DNA of 64,000 bases from Synchiropus splendidus (taxonomy: Eukaryota; Chordata; Actinopteri; Syngnathiformes; Callionymidae). The position numbers and the translations under genes were made by a program. Where the stretch lies: positions 11,551,501 through 11,615,500 of the forward strand of contig NC_071342.1 of the NCBI RefSeq assembly GCF_027744825.2, given 5' to 3'. Of this stretch, positions 1-13,300 are shown one piece after another. The notes under the pieces were generated by a model that saw nothing but the letters and a program-made list of their open reading frames with translations, did not search any database and had not been told where the DNA came from. The first letter of the stretch is position 1; every line of letters begins with the position of its first letter.

Positions 1-468
1 TATGAATTATTCGGAGTTTGTTACACATAACATCTCTAGCTCCTTGCTATCCACCCTCAATATCAACCTTATCCTTTTCTACATGTTGGCACCTCATTAC
101 TGATGGTTTTTATTCACTTTTTTTTGTCAACATTCAGCAATAATGCTCAATAAATGAAATGAAGCCCAATGGCTGATCATCTCTTTAGTTCCAAACCAGA
201 CACTCCAACATTGAAAAGACATCGCCTTGATATTTACTCACCCCTTCCTCTGTACATTACAATTCAAATAAATTGTCAACTGTTTCCAAAAATATCTAAT
301 ATGCACCTTAATATCACAATCTCCCAAGAATAGCAATTTAATTTGAATTGAATCATGTTAAAACGGGCCCTGATTTTGGGGTCATGTTTATCCAACCGAA
401 AAAAGAAGCCTGAAACTAAATATCAATACAACGCCAGCAGGAGACAGCGTTGGTTTGAAAACCCTCTC

Positions 469-481
469 TGACGTCGATTGG
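469..481 (+). promoter_or_regulatory. CRE-like plus CCAAT-like motif pair
   Basis: A CRE-like TGACGTCG at 469-476 directly abuts ATTGG (an inverted CCAAT box) at 477-481. Next comes a locally CpG-rich stretch to about 545 and a consensus-looking donor AAG|GTAAGC near 508-514. Both motifs are classical promoter elements. No exon could be tied to them on either strand, so a regulatory role is only inferred. Confidence 0.25.
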
Positions 482-3400
482 CTGGGACACCTGAGGGGGG
501 CAGTGTAAGGTAAGCGTCGGACGCTGTCCTGCGCACGTCCGACTCTTCTCTTTGTTATTGCCCTTCATTTAGATTCAGTAGTGCAGACATCCAGCGGGAG
601 GGTAATGAAAGATCACAAGCCCTCAACAGCACCATCACACACATATTCCTGCTGCTGCAAGGAATTGATACACACTGCTTTTATGATGGCGGCTCGGTTA
701 AAAACAACACAGGAGCTAGAAAAACCACCAGACTTTGATAGACTCTTTCCCGGCACTGGCGTCTTTGTGCTCTTCTAAATGCATCCTGTTTTGGAGCAGT
801 GTGAGGCAGTCAATAACAATCGAGTTTGCATTGCTCACAACTATCCTCTAAACATATTTCCATCAAAGCATCAGCACCGCTCTGTCGCTTCCTGCCAGGA
901 GGGAAATCAGGTAGAGCTTCTTAATGGATCCACACAAAGAGGGGAAAACTTTAAAAGCAGCTAACAGTGTTGAATCCGCTGCTCTTTAATAGTTTGGTGT
1001 CCACTGTTGATGAAGTGGGAGGAACAACAGCTCATCAAATATTAAAAACATCTTTTAAAACGTACTCAGCGTAGTCGCTCAAAACAACACGCTTAGGATC
1101 CAGAACCACCAGCACCATGAAGGTTCCGTTTCTCTTGGCACGTTGCTTTCATTGTCATCTTTAAAATGCTAAACACCTTAGAATATTTTTATTGTATTTT
1201 CATTATTACGTACGGTTTCTTGATCAGTCTACTTTCAAATACCTTCAATAAGAGAGACCACAACAGACTACTTGAGTGATTCAGACCCCGTCCACACAGA
1301 TCTACCGTCTTCAGTATCTCTTCTGTGTCTGACACTTTTTAAAAGTCAATACAATTGAAAGCGAGAGATCCATGTTCCCTGTGGAAAGAGGATCTGGATC
1401 GTTTTGAAAACAATGACATCACGATCCTGTCTGCCTCGGCTCTCTCCCCGAATGATGCCACTTCACAACAACACCGGCAAGAGAGCAGTGAACCTTTGCC
1501 AACAACCGTTCGAGTTACTGTTAAGACTAACACAAAACCAGCTGCTCTTTCATTCATTATCACTGTGAACACAGACGTGTGAGCAGCACACACTGCACAC
1601 AGAAGCCTGTCACAAACACAAGAGTCATATTTGGAGTTTATTTTCTCAAACCACAATCAAACATGGAATGGAAATTCATTCAGATTACTCGCTTAGGTGT
1701 TGACGGAGCACCAAGCATGTGACCACAGAGCCACTAAAAACACTCCAAACATGAGAAACACGAGTCCTCTCTGACATCTCTGGCGATGTGCAATAGTTCA
1801 ACAGCGTCGTCGGTAAACACCGATGTCTCTCGGCGATCAATTTGTGAATGATTCAGTGCTAATAACTAGTGCTCAAGCTTCATTCCTTCCCTTCTTCGGT
1901 CTTCCTAATGAGTTGTTAGAGCATTACAGCACCACCATTGTCAGATGTGCTTCCAAGTATTCGATCGTTTCCAGTGAATTTGTGTGGACAGTAGGAACAG
2001 CTTTGTTTCTAGCGGAGCATTTCTTTGAAACTGGCATGGAAAATGTCTAGATAAGTATTGCGGATGTAGCTTCGGCCTTCCTTGTGAAGGGCACTTTATG
2101 GACCTTTTATGACTGAGTTGTAGCATCAACTATCTTTGTTTGCTGATGATAATGTGATTTATAGATGGGTTTGAGGATTTAGAGTCACTCATCTGTGAAG
2201 AAGGCAGTGCTGGCACAGGTCGAGATAACTGATATGAGAGAGGAGAGCAGAGAAGATTTATGGGACAATAGCGACTGATTTACACGCTAGTCAATGTAGA
2301 GGGGCGATGGCGTATGACAAACTGTCACACTATAATACAGGAGCGGGGGATGCAAGACGTTTGGGACGACCTCAGCACGTTTTAAGTGTCATGCTTCAAG
2401 CGACATCCGTCACAGTGCAAAGATGACAACATCAACTAACCACGGCTCATCAGCCAATCACAGCCCAGATTTTGGAGTCAGCCTAAAGGAGGCACGGCCT
2501 GTGTAGTAAGGACACATTGAAGAGGGGGCTGACAGTTGCTGCGACAAATGTATGTATGTATCACAGATTTCTTTTTCCTGAGACAAAAAATGTGACAATA
2601 TTTAGATTCGGTTCTGGTTCCTCTTCAAAGGGGGTTTGAGTTGAAGTCAAGGGCCACTCAAAGGCCCAGCCCAGACTTACTGTATATAAACAGAGGGGGG
2701 GGGGGTGTATTTAACAGTTGATGGACTTAATAGTCATCTCACATCAAAGCACATCGTGTGTCGACAGCAAGTTCCCGTCCGGCATCAGCATTTTAAGCGA
2801 CAAGTTTAACGTGAGGAACATTAACATGCTGAGGAGCACGTGGGAAAGGTGTCAGGATCAGCTTCTAAGCTGCATAAATCTCTTACTCCAGTGAGTGAGA
2901 ACGGCTTAGTTTCAAGGACAGTTCCGTGTTTATTAATTATTGCCTCGCGCACACACTCGCGCACACACCTGAAATATAGCCCACATTTTGGAAGGGCTCC
3001 TTTCCCATACAAATGTACGACACAATATGACCCTGCACATTGATACAGAACGACAGCTGAACAGAAGAGACGAATGGAGGGAGAGAAAGAGAGACGCTGC
3101 AGACCACGGGTTGTGTATTAAATATCCAGCATCAGATCCTCTTGTTCCCAGCTTCGCTTCATCTGGTTGGCAAATCCATCAGTGGGACGCAGAACTCAGA
3201 CAAGGACGCCGAGGACAGGCCTCCCTACTCTCGTGGGCTTTAATTCATTTTATTAAGTTTGCCTCAGCCGTTAGACTTTAGTATTTGGATGGATTAGAAA
3301 CAGGCTGCTATGAGCACAACAAAAGATGTTCAAATGACAAAGGCGTTGTCTGACTTGTACACAGATGTACACACACTACTCTGTTAGCTCGTTGAAGGGG

Positions 3401-6400
3401 AATAACTCTCAGTAGGTAAATAGCTCTTCTGCTGACATCTGAGGAATTCACCTGCACTCCTGCTGTCTCACAACTTGCTCAGCTTTGCACTTAGAAGGCC
3501 AGCAAGTATTTATCGAACATTTCACACCTTTATTTCTCTGCAGACTTCAACTTATCTTATATGGATAGAAAAAGTCTCTGCTCTTCAAAAATTAAGGGAA
3601 TCAAACAGGTACTGAGGTGGGAAACATTGTGTGTTTACTAGCGAGTGTGATGGCGCGAGTGTGTCGGAAGGCTGGCAATGAGTCAGGAGGACTAGACATC
3701 TTCAAAATTCACAAAAAAATCCTGCAGACAGAATGCAATCCTATGTTCAAACAATGAACAAATGGTCGTCTATTGTGGCCAGTATGGTACAGTATGAGTT
3801 AAAAGAGTATCACAATGACATGACACACAACACAAATGGTAGATAAGAATAGATTTCTATATCCACTATATTGATATACAATTGAAAACTTCCCAGTGAG
3901 ACTTCCTGATATTATAGTGACAACCTCCTGCCACTAGTAGGCAGTGTTTCCTCTTCAATGATTGAAGCTTTGTTTTCATTCAAACAAATCATGTGTTACT
4001 GTATAAAAAGGGAAATATATAGATTACTATAATTGGTTTTGTCCACAAAGGGCAATTTAAATAAAAGTTTAAAACAATGGGATCTTAAAAAACAATGGTC
4101 CAATAAGAGTTGTTCTAATACAGGGAGATATTGTAAGAACTGGACGATAGTGAGATGAAAACACATGTTGGTTTAACACTTATATTTCTACACAAAGCAT
4201 CGCTTTCGGGAAATACTTCGAAACACCCTCCTTTTTAATTTGCGCCTCATAAACTTCTGAAGAACAAACCATTAGCCATTAGCTTTAAATCTATGAGGAA
4301 GCTATAAACATCCAGAGCGGGGCATTTAATTTGCCTCTTCTGTCCATTTGTTTCTCCTGTGACTTTCTCTGGAGATCACAAGGTACGCGCATGCCGTGTG
4401 TTTAATAAGGGTCAGAAACAACAACAACTGCTCATTAAAATAATGGGAGGCTCTTTTACTCCCGAGTCTCGCTCCGTCTCACCAGAAAACCACTGAACTA
4501 CGCACAGCGCTTCTCAACCACAATGAGACGCTTCTTGCTTGTTCTCGCTGGAGGACGGCCATCTACTCTTGTTCTGCCTCAACACGTATCTTTTGTGTAA
4601 TATACAATATTAATTAACAAGTTCCATGACAAAAAAAAAAGGAACTGATTGAGACTCTCATAAACTTGAAGACCGTTTGGGACAAAATTGAAAGAAAAAG
4701 ATTATTTAATGAGCAAGGAAAGGTTTGTGAAAGTACCAAAACAGTTCTGTTTTTACTGCAAAATGAATGCGCTCTCTCCTTTCTGTACTAAATCTACAGG
4801 ATTTTGGCTGAAATTGATGAGTACGGCTTTGACGCTGCAGGCCTCATAATTACGAGCAGAAATCTCATCTTGGAAATGATGTAATGCGATCTGGAAAAGT
4901 AATGAGTTTCCTTGAGAATGAAAGCTTTCATTACAAAACATTTCTAGTCAATAGCTTTATAACAAATACGTGATATATTTTTAGACTATGTCATGGTACA
5001 AAGACAAAAATAATGGACCCTCTACGAGTCAAAATAAAGTCTGGTAAAATACGTCTCACCATTAAGCAGAAACAATGATCAATATTTGAATTCTGTTTCC
5101 ACATTTTGATCACAAACCTAAAATAATGAGAATATACAGGGTAGTGCTAACAGCCCTACATTATTTAAAAAAAAAAATCATATATTATAAATCACATATA
5201 AACAATGGTGACCATTGGGGAGATATTACTGCAGCATCTTCAGCACATCTTCTGTTACCGGGCACGAAGCAACAAACATCTCAAGAAGAAGCTTCTTTCT
5301 GACCACCTCACAGAGCCCAAAATAAAACTGACAGTCTGTGACGATACGAACACAACAAGGTTCTGCAGCAGACTCAGGCAAAGTGTCGCCCAGGTGCCAC
5401 ATGCAGCTACTGGTTTGTTGTTCTATTAATGAGTAGTGCTAATGTTTTTCAGTATTTCATGTCTCCCAAAATAAATGGATTATATACATAAATACCTTGA
5501 AATGAAGTGCCTTTTTATTACATGTATGTGTTTTCTATAAATAAATCTGCAAGTTTAAAAGTCAGTTTAAAGATCTTACAGTATTTCTGATTCATATTGA
5601 GATTTAGATGTTCATGTATATAACAACTCTTTCTTGTTTTCTTCTTGTTATAAAATGTTTTATAGAGAATACTTGCACTTACAAATCATGTTTCGCAAAT
5701 AGAAGTTTAATAAACACAAAGTTTATTAATAAAGGAAAAGAAATCACATAGCGGTCGCGTGAAAGAATAAAGATTGGCCTGCTATTTTTGCAGCTCATAA
5801 ATCAGACACGCTTATGTAAACAGTGACCGACCATGCGCCCAGCACCTGTGCTAACTGTGGTCAAGTGAGCTCACATCAGCAGATCGATAAGTAGCGGGCA
5901 GAAAATGAAAGACACACAATCTCACCGGTGGCCAACAAGCGACTCTCAAGATTACATTGTAAAGGTCATGCGGAATAAGAATCCATTTCTTCCAGGGAAG
6001 ACGAGCTGACTTGGCGAGAGCAGGAATATAAAGGCAGGCATCCACCAATGAGTACAAATGAGATCATGTCAGTGGTGGAAAAACACACGTCAGAAACGAC
6101 CAAGATAAATGGAGCCATCAGACATTCATATGCGCTAATGTCTGTGAACATGCGCTGAAGCAGCTCGCTGTATATGAAGTGTAAATTGCTCATATATGGA
6201 GTGTATAATGGTTTTAAGCCTCTGGCGAGCGGCGGATTCTGCAGAGCCTCTAAGTAATACAGTCTCACTGCCGGCTGGACTGGGTTGCACCATAAAGAGG
6301 AATTCATTAGTTTAAGTACTCGGAAGGAGCTGGCAAATACACTTTCTCTTATTAAGTCTAGAATTTTCTATAAGGATTCACCAGGATATGGAACGGACTC

Positions 6401-8584
6401 GTGCTTGTAGTGTAATGGCCAGGAAAGTAAACCTGTTGGTCTCAGTGCAGGTGAATGGAAGATTGCACTTGAAAGTTTGCGATGAAGCTTCTCTTTCAAT
6501 GACTTTTGGAGCAGTTTGTCTTCTGGGAGAGGTCCAGCAGTTACATCAGAAAGAGAAGATCTCATATCGTATAGCATCCCAGGCTATTAAGAAGACTTTT
6601 TAATCTTTAAGTATGGAAGTAGATGCCATTCTTTTCAAAGCTGATACGGGCTAAAACGATGACGCTCTGCTACAATGATAAGGTGAGACACAAATCACAG
6701 GCGACGATGCCGATGAAGATACTGGAAGAGCTCACACTCAGGCCCCTTCCAGCTAACCGTGACACAATTAGCTAATATAGCCTCGCGGCGCCATTAAAAG
6801 TGTTTTATTGCCGGCAAAGAATGGATGATACGCAGGTCCAAGAACCTGCTTTATCAGCCTTTATACTTGATATTTTCAGCTTGAATGCCTCTGCTGACCA
6901 CCCAACTGGAACAAAGTAAAAATAACATGTAACCGCCATCTTTGCTATCAAACAACCGACAAACACTACTTGTAACTTAGCTATTAACTACAGCAGTCTT
7001 TGTGGTTTTTAATGATATTATAATGGGAGAATCAGTGGTGTAGACTTTTATTCGACAGACACGCGAGGCAACTTCACGAGAGCAAAAATGCTAGCTTTGT
7101 AATTCATGCTGCGTTTATGCTTTATGCCTAAACATTTCCCTCGCCATTAGCACATTGCAATGATAACACAGATCAAAGCGTAATTTGTCACTCCTAAGTA
7201 CACGCTTTAACAATAACCCTGAGCTTCAGATTAGCTCAGAAAACACAGCACATACTTGCAGTCATCACGCCGTTCACTCACGTCGCTGGTCTCCACTTAT
7301 ATGCAAATTTTGTTACCCCCTTGGGGCATCATTTTTGGGGCGAGTCTGGTGTTTATGATCAACAATGAAAAAGGCAATAAGACTGATGAAGGTTCAGACG
7401 GCGAAATAAGAACCCAGTGTTGATAATTTAGCTCGCAGTATTGTTTACAGAGAAACAATATCGGCAGACAGGGGCAGATTATAAAGACGGACCTCACTTG
7501 GTTGCGTCATTTTGACTCTTCACACGCATTTTAAAGACCAGGGAGGCTTGATATCATTTTTATGTCTACTTTTATGTCTGCTCATCACATTTTGGGTGCA
7601 AAGTAAAATGTGGCGTGTGGACTACCTGCTTGCGTCTTCCTACTGTTCCTCCACCTTAGCCTATATTCACCTATCCTCTTCATGTCCCCTTCATGTCCAA
7701 GGTGTCCATGTCTGGCCTCTCCACGACACAAAAAGCAATAATCTTCCATGCAGAATTACGCATTGACTTTCAGAACTGAACCCATTATGAGCCATTTTCT
7801 CGCTTTTTAAACACAATTCTAACATCTTACGAACGCTTTAACTCTTTTTCATGAAGACAACACAGTGAAGACAATTCCCCGCCCCAGGACACAACGATAC
7901 CTGACACCCGTCTGATCCGCCAACAGCATGGACTTCTCCTGAAGATGAAGCCAAGTACAGTGAACCTGTGGACGGGTCTTCTTCAGGTGAAACCAATATA
8001 ATCAAATGTTTCCACGCACAAAGCAAATTCTTTCATAAGCGTTGGCATTACTCAGCATTAGATCTACTGACACATCCTCCTGTATCAAACCAATAAAGCG
8101 GCACATATATGAAAACGGACGAACATATTTGACACATTATAGGTGGAGATGTTAAGCTCAAGAAGCTAGCATCAGAGCGGACAAAGCGCCACGGTAATGA
8201 AAGAGTTAATGCATTCAGCCATGATCAGTGATGGCATCTGAGTATTATTGAGTGATTTGACATCTGGCTGTAAATCAATAAGGGCTCCACCTGAAGACTG
8301 TGATGGCATCCAGCTATCCCAACACAGATCACATCAGATCACCGACAGGGAGATCGAATGTTAACCTTTGACCTGTTATCACCAGCCATATTTTCCATCT
8401 TCGTCAAGTTTCCTTCAAAGGTGATGAGCAAGGATGAGTATTGAGGCTGACATTTGCTCTGAGAGACGAGTGCCTTCGCACTGCACTCAAACCCACTCTG
8501 TCCATAGTGTTATCGATTAAAGGGTAAAAGCCCACACCCTTGGGGCAGGAGGGGGGGTCTCGCACATAGCTCTAGTTACAGGGA

Positions 8585-8608
8585 GTGTGTGTGTGTGTGT
8601 GTGTGTGA
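8585..8608. repeat. GT dinucleotide microsatellite
   Basis: A run of about twelve GT units, followed by GA-rich sequence. It lies about 130 bp beyond the exon 1b donor, inside the intron on the minus strand. Confidence 0.9.
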
Positions 8609-8739
8609 GGGAGAGAGAATGTGTTTCTGCTCCTGTAGTTGTGTTGGTAACCCAAAACTAAACTGCAGCCGACTCAGGAAGACTGCAGATGAAAACACAG
8701 GCTCGAGCACAAAGACATCTTCTCAGCACGGAACTTTAC

Positions 8740-8845
8740 CTTCCCCACCGACCGGCTCAAACATCCCAAACTGCTCCAGGACTTTGATGAAGAGACCCAT
8801 GACCACCAGCACAGCAATCATCTCCAGGCCGTCTAGAGTCAACAT
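8740..8845 (-). CDS. kcnip: kcnip alternative first exon 1b (transmembrane-type N-terminus)
   Basis: First coding exon of a Kv channel-interacting protein, a calcium-binding auxiliary subunit of A-type Kv4 potassium channels. It reads 35 codons plus one base. The protein starts MLTLDGLEMIAV, continues with the hydrophobic run LVVMGLFIKVL, and ends EQFGMFEPVGGE. The ATG (8845-8843) has A at -3, and the exon ends at a GT donor (8739-8738). The pattern GLEMIAV...LF(I/V)K.LEQFG..E is the transmembrane N-terminus known for KChIP2x, 3x and 4a. In those proteins it anchors the subunit in membranes and slows Kv4 inactivation. Residues 7-23 form the predicted membrane helix. The exon ends in phase 1, like exon 1a at 36.7 kb, so both can join the same next exon, which is not in the window. 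The FxEP ending leans towards kcnip3-like and GLEMIAV towards the 2x form, so the paralogue is open. Confidence 0.87.
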
Positions 8846-9400
8846 CTTGAGAGACAACAGTCATTGCCCACTGCTGCGGCGTCCCACAGCAACTTTCCGC
8901 TCAACTTACTCTCATCCAGTTTGATTCAACATGAGAAACCAGTTCAAAACAATGGCTCTGAAAAGTAACAAGTCGCAAGATAACCGCTGTCCTCGGCCTC
9001 GAAATCCTCAACGTTTAGTTCGAGACCGTGAAGCTACATGCAGATCAATGAAATCCAAAATTCAGAGTGAAATCTCTGCGCCCAAGTTTCGGAGTGTCCC
9101 TCTCCTCGTCCAGGCCGGTGGAGTGATGGAATCTGGGGATGTACTGAGCAGCAAGTCCTTTGGCAAAGCCTCCCAGGAAGTGGACGGAGGAGGAAGAGAG
9201 GGAGAGGCGAAAAATCAAGAGAGAGGGAGAAGATGAGTGGGAGATGAAAATGAGAGGCCAGGGGAAGCCGGTGTCCCACACAGGCACGCACTCACATGAG
9301 TGAGGAGAGTTTGGGGGGGTGAGAGTGCTGCGTCTTTCCCCTCCCATCTCGAGTGACAGTACTTCATTGATTTGACTAATGTAGTTTCCGCGCTAACTGG
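8846..9400 (-). promoter_or_regulatory. Probable 5' leader and promoter region of exon 1b
   Basis: On the minus strand this lies immediately upstream of the exon 1b ATG. No strong polypyrimidine-AG acceptor abuts the ATG, which fits a true first exon whose leader begins here. The stretch 9184-9262 is almost purely purine on the plus strand (GGAGGAAGAGAGGGAGAGG and similar), so it is CT-rich in the sense of the gene. Such tracts are common in TATA-less leaders. The transcription start cannot be placed from sequence alone. Confidence 0.4.
9184..9262. repeat. Polypurine low-complexity tract
   Basis: GA-rich on plus, CT-rich on minus, interrupted by a few pyrimidines. It sits about 340-420 bp upstream of the exon 1b start codon. 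It could be a GAGA-type regulatory tract or simple low-complexity sequence. Confidence 0.6.
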
Positions 9401-9747
9401 AAGAGTATATTTAAAAACAGATTCGACTTAAGGAAGGGAGTTGTCTTCAAAACTAGAGTATAATTCAAACCACACTTTAGTTGCTCACAACAGAACAAAC
9501 AGCAACTGTAATACAACATCCGCAGTTATTTTTTTAAGTTGTTAGTTCAAAATCATGGCTGATGCCATAAACTGATAAACTGATGTCATAAAAAAGTTAT
9601 TTCAACAATACATCTGATGCCTGAAGATGTTTTACACATCTGTTTATGTCAAATAAACCTGATCTTGTCTTAAAATAGTTGTGCAGTGCTGCAAGTGAGA
9701 TTCTGCACATGAATGTTTCTTTCATTATCCGGTTTTGGTTTAAAGCT
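9401..9747. other. Noncoding stretch, nothing recognised
   Basis: AT-rich sequence between the exon 1b leader and the hAT-like element. No coding or structural signal was seen, apart from a run of T at about 9530. Confidence 0.5.
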
Positions 9748-10332
9748 CCTGCGTGCCCAACTTAAGGTCTAGGGGCCAAATATGGCCAACTATGGTAAAT
9801 AATTTCAACTGGCCATAAAGAGTTTTAATCTATTTAGCCAGCTGAAAACTAAAAAGTTTTACCAAAACCTAGATTATCACCTGCATAAACTGCATTACCT
9901 GCTGATATTTGAGAAATGGCAAAATATTAAGGTCAAAATTCACCAGGAAACTTCCACAAACAAAAAGTTGATGCAAAAAAGAAGTGCTTTGCACAATTGA
10001 TGCATTACTGAACAAACCACAGGGAGTAGCTTACAATCCGTCATAAAATGCTTAGTAACTCACCAGCATTGAGAATATTAAACGCAGAAAATTGTTTACA
10101 TCTCAAAAGTCACTTAAACGGCATGATTTAGTTTCAGTTTTTCATATTTACTCGCTTTGTTACTACTACTTTGTTACTAGTTTGACTCTCGTGTTCCAGT
10201 CATGGACTGTTTGTTTGGCCTGCGAACGTAACGTAAACGTAATATGAGCCACAAACTGAAAGCTCTTGCGGGCCAAGTAAAATAACTTGGCGGCCATATT
10301 TGGCCCTCGTGCCTTGAGTTTGACAAAGGTGC
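9748..10332. mobile_element. hAT-like non-autonomous element (MITE)
   Basis: The two ends are inverted relatives. The left end reads GCCCAACTTAAGG..., then GGGGCCAAATATGGCC. The right end, read in reverse complement, is CACCTTTGTCAAACTCAAGG and then GAGGGCCAAATATGGCC. The signature 'GTCAAACTC(A/G)AGGC...GGGCCAAAT' is typical of hAT/Charlie-type ends in vertebrates. The interior has no transposase and no conserved frame. A second, partial copy of this kind of end occurs at 35551. The exact termini and 8-bp target duplication are eroded and were not resolved. Confidence 0.6.
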
Positions 10333-13300
10333 ACAACCCAGTCTGAAGACTGAACTTAGATCTACTTTCTTTTAAGTCACTGATGAGGAATGGGATGAAC
10401 CTTGCATCCAAACACCTCGTTCTTAAACTTTCAGTTGGTAACAGTCATTACCAACCGCAATAAGCGTTCACTGTTAAAACCATCAGTCGACTGAATTATA
10501 ATGGCATTAACTGTAGTCATCATAGTAGACTGAGCACACAGAACATTAAAAACACATTAAACCAGTTTGTTTGCAGGGATAATTTCAATAAATGACAAAG
10601 TAAATGACCATTTTATTGATTTATTTATATATTTATAAATGTTATGTGTTCGTTTTTGTGCTCCTGCTATCAGAGTGTAAACAAGTTTTTTTTTTTTTTT
10701 TTCAATTTAAACTCATGTCTTTCAAACACAAAATAGTAACACTGCATATCTAAAGAATGAAAAGTACTTTAGATCCGACCCAAATTAAAGCCACACTAAG
10801 CAAAGTGTTGGAAAACGAAGAAGCACTGCGGAAGGATCCCGTTCACAACAACTTGATGGTCTGCTCCTCCCTGCGACGGTCCCACCGAGAGTATCACTGC
10901 ACCCGCTGTTACAAAAATAACAAAATTGGAAAGAAGCGTATCCTGTTTGTCTTGTCCTCTCACATTGTCTCCCAAACTTTTGTGCCTCCCGAGGGAGAAT
11001 TAAGACAAATGACAAATGTGCTTCGTCTGCCTGGGCTGTTGTTTCATTACATTGACATTCAAGTTCCAGCAAGTTCAATTGGACGCCTCATTAGAGTGAA
11101 GTCTTCTTACAAGGCAGCATCAAGTGCTCGGGTCATCCTAATGTCTCCCACACACACAATCAAACAAGGGGACAGGAAACCTAATCTTAAATGACGTGTG
11201 CTGCTCGCCTTGTGAAGTCAAACAAACACCATCTCTCCTCAGATCCTAATGTAAACTGGCTGCAGAACCTCGGCTCCGGTTGCAGACATGGTGAATATAA
11301 ACAGAGAAATATTGAACCACACGCTCACAGGAGAGACAGAAATATGAAGCTGGGTAGTATAAAAATGATTTCTGTGCACACATCAACGTTGAGGTCTTTC
11401 ATGAAGGATAACTGAGGAGAGGTGACACAAGGGGGGGAGGAAGCTCGGTAGCACAGGCTGGAAAAATGCTACGGCCAAAAACAATTTACAAATAAAGAGT
11501 GTAGTTTAAAAAAATAATATTTATCAGGGACTACAAACTAAAGTTCCTCACTCACCTTTGAATAACACATTCAAACCCAAATAAAGCTTTGAATAGTTAG
11601 TGTCTACATCACACATTGTTCAACTAGCTACCTGTTTTTGGCTGTTTCTAATCTCAGAGGCATGAACAAGGTCCTCACAGGCGACCAAGAAGAAAAAGAC
11701 TAGAAAACATAGCTGCACTTTCCCTCACTGATAAAAACTGGCTACAGGCTACATTCAGATGAAAAAGGTCACAAAATAGCTCACTGTTCGTTGCATGTTT
11801 TCACACAAAAATGAGAGCAATCTGTGTTTTCCTGGTAGGACTTGGTATATACAATCATATAATACACTTGAAGTTTCAGTGAAGTTTTTATCAAACGATA
11901 CTGAGCTGACGCTTGGTCGATGATGTCATGCTAGTTCAGTTTCACTTTTTTTCTATGATTTCATCATGTAATTGCATTATTTTTTCTAATGTCTGACACT
12001 TCAAATGAATGCTTTAAAATCCTAACCCCTGAAAATGCAGATAAAATAAATAAATAAAAGCTTGTGGACAGCCATTCAGTATATAACAAAACAAACTGTG
12101 TCAGTGTTGTTTCTTCTGGAGCTGGAGATTCACATTCAGAAGGTGGTGATAAAATGTGAATTTGAAATTTACTTGATCAACTCCAAGAAACCACTTGGCG
12201 TGACATCATCAACAAGCTCAGTCGTATTTTCCAGGCTAGATTCATTCACAACTTTCATTTTTTTATGGATATAAAAGTATTTCATGTGTACTAAAAGTGT
12301 TTTTGATCGGACAGCAGAAGGCAGGACACATTTTTCCAGCGGGAGACGGCTGAAAAAATAAAGACAGCAAATGTGAAAAACCTCCAAGCACTCTCGACGG
12401 CATTTATATTTCCAGTGTCTAAAAGCAAACACACTCTCCCGACTGACGCCATCTTCCTCATGTTATAGGAGACTCTCAAAGTCCTTCAGCTCCAAAACAA
12501 AACACAATTTACCTCACCACCATGCGCTTCCTTTTAGCCTACTATCGATTTTTCCAAATTTCTGCTGCTAAATATACGGTAAGAGATGCTGTGATCACCG
12601 AGAGGAAGGAGGCAAAGTGATCGCTGCTAAACTGGGGGGGGGGGTTGTTTACATTCGCTCTGATAGGACTCACCACCATAAACAGATGATAATGGCTTTT
12701 CCGCCTCACAAGTCAAAGTCAAGCCTCCTGAAGAACTTCTAGTGATAATGGAGCTGATGCATTATTAACATCTTTTCACTTACAGGATTAAAATGAGGAG
12801 TTAGCAGAGGACTTTCTTATCTCCCAGTGTATGAAACACCTTGTAAAGGTCAAACATAAAGATCGCGAAAGCACCGTCTCCGTCTTGTCGTATCGATTTG
12901 TGATGGTTATCTAATCTGTGGAATGTGCTAATTGGAGAACACAACTATTGATCGGTGTTTCGGTGAGGCTTGACCCACCGTGCGAACAAAAGCTGAGATC
13001 AAACCAAGACACACAGACACAGTAGTACCTGCAGAGAACATCTCATTGCCTGCATGTCACTCAGAATCCAGTTATCACACAGTGTAATTACATTGTTATG
13101 ACAGAGGTGAGAGCATATTAAAGATCAATGGAGGTGGAATTAATGAATGGCTGCGGGCATATAGTGATTATTCATGGAGAAGACCAGTATCAGCAGTATC
13201 ACACCAGGGTGATGGCTGTGAAAGCAAGGGTCAGCCAGACAAGGACATCTAGTGGGCAAAACGGGCATTGAGTCGCCTTATCGGTTCATGGGAAATACGC

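Larger units (their letters stand above)
1..8739. other. Intron-like noncoding DNA, left flank
   Basis: No coding exon could be supported here. For the kcnip gene on the minus strand this is the stretch just downstream of exon 1b, so it should be intron. I looked on the minus strand for the shared kcnip exons (an acidic DSVEDELE-like start, then EF-hand loops) and did not see them. The open frames present have no recognisable motif, and several start on non-ATG codons. Visible items are a G-run at 2695-2704, a small CRE/CCAAT patch near 470, and a GT microsatellite at about 8585. No repeat family was recognised in the rest. Confidence 0.6.

Noticed and set aside
1..8739. Search for the shared kcnip EF-hand exons downstream of exon 1b
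   Set aside because: No sequence encoding the acidic linker or EF-hand loops was recognised on the minus strand, so they probably lie outside the window.
10757..11194. 145-codon ATG-started plus-strand frame
   Set aside because: No recognised motif, an overlapping antisense frame, no promoter or splice context. A few frames this long are expected by chance in 64 kb.
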